From positions 1-64,000 of the forward strand of contig NZ_JBBPCO010000012.1 in the NCBI RefSeq assembly GCF_038070005.1: a stretch of 64,000 nucleotides of DNA. Direction: 5' to 3'. Both the position numbers and the translations under genes were made by a program. The first letter of the stretch is position 1; each line of letters starts with the position of its first letter. Origin of the DNA: Thermithiobacillus plumbiphilus (GTDB lineage: Bacteria > Pseudomonadota > Gammaproteobacteria > Acidithiobacillales > Thermithiobacillaceae). The notes beneath the pieces were generated by a model. The model was given only the letters and a program-made list of their open reading frames with translations. It ran no database searches and was not told where the DNA came from. Of this stretch, positions 61,577 to 64,000 are shown in pieces.

Positions 61577-64000
61577 ATGGAATACAAGGATACGCTGAAC
61601 CTGCCCCAGACCGAGTTTCCCATGCAGGGGAACCTGCCAAGGCGCGAACCGGGAATGCTGACGCGCTGGCAGGAAATGGGGATTTACCAGCGTCTGCGCC
61701 AGCAAAGCGATGGCCGGCCGAAGTTCATCCTGCATGACGGCCCGCCGTACGCCAACGGCAACATCCACATTGGACACGCCGTCAACAAGGTGCTCAAGGA
61801 CATGGTAATCAAGTCGCGCCAGCTGGCCGGCTTCGATGCCCCCTTCGTGCCGGGCTGGGACTGCCACGGTCTGCCCATCGAACTCAATGTCGAAAAGAAG
61901 ATCGGCAAGGTCGGCCAGAAAGTGGATGCGAGCACCTTTCGCGCCGCCTGCCGCAGCTATGCCGCCAGCCAGGTCGAGGCACAGAAAGTGGATTTCCAGC
62001 GGCTGGGCATCTTTGGGGACTGGGAAGATCCCTATCTGACCATGAATTTCGGCTATGAGGCCAATATCGTCCGCGAACTGGGCAAGCTGGCGGTCAACGG
62101 CGGCCTCTATCGGGGCGCCAAGCCGGTGCACTGGTGCGCGGACTGCGGCAGCGCCCTGGCCGAGGCCGAAGTCGAGTACCAGGACCGCACGGACCCGGCC
62201 ATCGACGTCGCCTTCCTTGTCGCCGATCCGACAGACCTGGCGCAACGCCTGGGGCTGGCCAGCCCGGTGCCGGCAGCGATCGTTATCTGGACTACCACGC
62301 CCTGGACCCTGCCGGCCAATCAGGCCGTGGCCCTGCACCCGGACTTTGACTACGTGCTCGTCGAGGCTGGCGGCAAGCAGCTCATTCTCGCCGCCGACCT
62401 GCTCGAATCCGCGCTGAATCGCTATGGCCTGAGCGAACCGAAGGTGCTCGCCCGCTTCCCCGGCAGCAAGCTCGAAGGCCTCCAGCTCCGGCACCCCTTC
62501 CTGGATCGACAGGTGCCCGTCATCCTCGGCGGACACGTGACGCTCGAGACCGGCACCGGTGCCGTGCATACTGCGCCAGGGCACGGCCAGGAAGACTATG
62601 AGGTCGGCCTGAAGTATGGCCTGGCAGCGGAAAATCCGGTGGACAATCGCGGCGTGTTCAAGCCCGATACGGCGTTCTTTGCCGGTCAGCACGTGCTCAA
62701 GGCGAATCCGCTGGTACTCGACAAATTGCGGGAAACCGGCGCCCTGGTCCACGCCGAGGATTACCCGCACAGTTACCCGCACTGCTGGCGCCACAAGACA
62801 CCCCTGATCTTCCGCGCCACACCGCAATGGTTCATCGGCATGGAACGCAACAACCTGCGCGACAAGGCCCTGCAGGCCATCGATGATACCCGCTGGCTGC
62901 CGGAATGGGGGCAGGCCCGCATCCACAGCATGGTCGCCAACCGGCCGGACTGGTGCGTCTCCCGCCAACGTAGCTGGGGCGTGCCCATCGCTGCCTTCGT
63001 CTGTAGCGATTGTGGCGAGTTGCTGCGGGATGCCAACACCTTCGAGCGCGTGGCAAAAGCCATCGAGCGCAGTGGCGTGGATGCCTGGTATGACCACCCG
63101 GCCGAAGACTTCCTGCCTAAAAGCATCCAGTGCGCACACTGCGCCAGCCCGCACTTTGAAAAGGTCAGCGACATCCTGGATGTCTGGTTCGACTCCGGCG
63201 TGTCGCATGCCTGCGTGCTCGACGCCCGTCCCGAACTGCGCAGTCCCGCGGACCTCTACCTGGAAGGCTCAGACCAGCATCGCGGCTGGTTCCAGTCGAG
63301 CCTGCTCACCAGCGTGGGCACCCGCGGACGCGCCCCTTACAAATCGGTGCTGACCCACGGCTTCACGGTCGATGGCCAGGGCCGCAAGATGAGCAAGTCG
63401 CTCGGCAACGTCATCGCCCCCCAGGAAATCATCAACAAATGGGGCGCCGACATCCTGCGGCTATGGGTGGCCAGCGAGGATTATCGCGGCGAGATCCGCA
63501 TCTCCGACGAAATCATGAAGCGTCTGGGCGACAGCTATCGCCGGGTGCGCAATACCGCGCGCTACATCTTGGGCAACATCCATGATTTCGATCCGGCCAA
63601 GGACGCCCTGCAGGTGCCGGAGCTGCTGGAGGTGGACCGCTGGGCCCTGGCGCTCACCGCCCGCATCCAGCAGGAAATCACTAGTGCCTATGACGAATAT
63701 GCATTCCTGCGCATTACCCAGCGCATCCATCACTTCTGCGCCATCGAGCTTGGGGCGTTCTACCTCGACATCCTCAAGGACCGGCTCTACACGACGCAGG
63801 CCGGCTCGCGCGCCAGGCGTTCGGCCCAGACCGCGATCTGGCACATCCTGGAGGCCATGACACGCTGGCTCGCCCCGATCCTGTCCTTCACCGCCGAGGA
63901 GATCTGGTCTCAGCTACCAAGCACCGGCCGCGCCGAGAGCGTGTTCCTGAGCACCTATTACCGTCTGCCCGAGGTGCCCGAGGCCGGGCAACTGCTGGGC
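61577..64000 (+). CDS. ileS: Isoleucyl-tRNA synthetase, 3' end cut by window edge
   Basis: The open frame runs from ATG 61577 to the right edge, 808 codons. It lacks about 130 residues of the normal length. Class I motifs are HIGH at 64-67 ([10 protein letters not shown]) and KMSKS near 603 (GRKMSKSLG). The editing domain CP1 has [16 protein letters not shown]. The end of the window lies in the anticodon-binding region (EEIWSQLPS). The C-terminal zinc ribbon expected in bacterial IleS lies outside. It is preceded by GGAAT before the ATG. Confidence 0.97.
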   Translation, partial: MEYKDTLNLPQTEFPMQGNLPRREPGMLTRWQEMGIYQRLRQQSDGRPKFILHDGPPYANGNIHIGHAVNKVLKDMVIKSRQLAGFDAPFVPGWDCHGLPIELNVEKKIGKVGQKVDASTFRAACRSYAASQVEAQKVDFQRLGIFGDWEDPYLTMNFGYEANIVRELGKLAVNGGLYRGAKPVHWCADCGSALAEAEVEYQDRTDPAIDVAFLVADPTDLAQRLGLASPVPAAIVIWTTTPWTLPANQAVALHPDFDYVLVEAGGKQLILAADLLESALNRYGLSEPKVLARFPGSKLEGLQLRHPFLDRQVPVILGGHVTLETGTGAVHTAPGHGQEDYEVGLKYGLAAENPVDNRGVFKPDTAFFAGQHVLKANPLVLDKLRETGALVHAEDYPHSYPHCWRHKTPLIFRATPQWFIGMERNNLRDKALQAIDDTRWLPEWGQARIHSMVANRPDWCVSRQRSWGVPIAAFVCSDCGELLRDANTFERVAKAIERSGVDAWYDHPAEDFLPKSIQCAHCASPHFEKVSDILDVWFDSGVSHACVLDARPELRSPADLYLEGSDQHRGWFQSSLLTSVGTRGRAPYKSVLTHGFTVDGQGRKMSKSLGNVIAPQEIINKWGADILRLWVASEDYRGEIRISDEIMKRLGDSYRRVRNTARYILGNIHDFDPAKDALQVPELLEVDRWALALTARIQQEITSAYDEYAFLRITQRIHHFCAIELGAFYLDILKDRLYTTQAGSRARRSAQTAIWHILEAMTRWLAPILSFTAEEIWSQLPSTGRAESVFLSTYYRLPEVPEAGQLLG

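Overview
The window looks like a chromosomal segment from a GC-rich, sulfur-oxidising chemolithotroph. It combines sHdr-type heterodisulfide reductase genes with rhd/tusA/dsrE, a cytoplasmic sulfite oxidase (soeABC) and a Sox operon (soxXYZA-soxB) lacking soxCD in view. The Sox operon is preceded by a sigma-54-dependent two-component system. That tspSR-sox layout, and a 16-bp activator site matching the one I recall for Acidithiobacillus caldus, point to the Acidithiobacillia (Acidithiobacillus/Thermithiobacillus). This assignment is an inference from gene content.

Region 1 (1-9.9 kb, mostly minus strand) is sulfur metabolism in the cytoplasm: soeABC, moaA, a rhodanese, then tusA-dsrE-hdrC-hdrB running off the left edge. 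The soeA and tusA promoter regions share a 40-bp element (31/40 identical by my count) built around the inverted repeat ATAAG-N5-CTTAT, so sulfite oxidation and the sHdr operon may share a regulator. moaA and moaC supply molybdenum cofactor precursor steps. Region 2 (9.9-20.1 kb, plus strand) is a BepA-like protease, a PhnD-like periplasmic binding protein, tspS-tspR, the UAS and -24/-12 promoter, then soxX, soxY, soxZ, soxA, a DUF302 gene and soxB. Periplasmic Sox would release sulfate and leave sulfane sulfur. TusA/DsrE/rhodanese would carry it to sHdr, and SoeABC would finish sulfite to sulfate.

Region 3 (20.1-39.7 kb) is mixed housekeeping and stress functions: a PadR-regulated exporter and class II aldolase, ergothioneine egtB-egtD, alanine dehydrogenase, RNase D, arginine decarboxylase, ribosomal oxygenase RoxA, a Mut7-C protein, cardiolipin synthase, LemA with two TPM proteins, Uup, and AlgC. 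Region 4 (39.9-46.8 kb) is surface-related: a PilE-like pilin facing one way and, facing the other, a sigma-54 promoter followed by a very short pilin plus a separately exported partner. This resembles the Geobacter PilA-N/PilA-C split pilin. Next comes an ABC-2 transporter operon interrupted by a Phd/VapC-type toxin-antitoxin pair, and an O-antigen ligase-like protein.

Region 5 (46.9-64 kb) is core genome: slipin/NfeD, lexA with an unusual direct-repeat candidate SOS box, a fructosamine kinase-like gene, htpG with a clear sigma-32 promoter, tRNA-Pro(CGG), ispB, rplU-rpmA-obgE-proB, rpsT, murJ, ribF and a 3'-truncated ileS. No IS elements, CRISPR arrays, phage genes or rRNA were seen.
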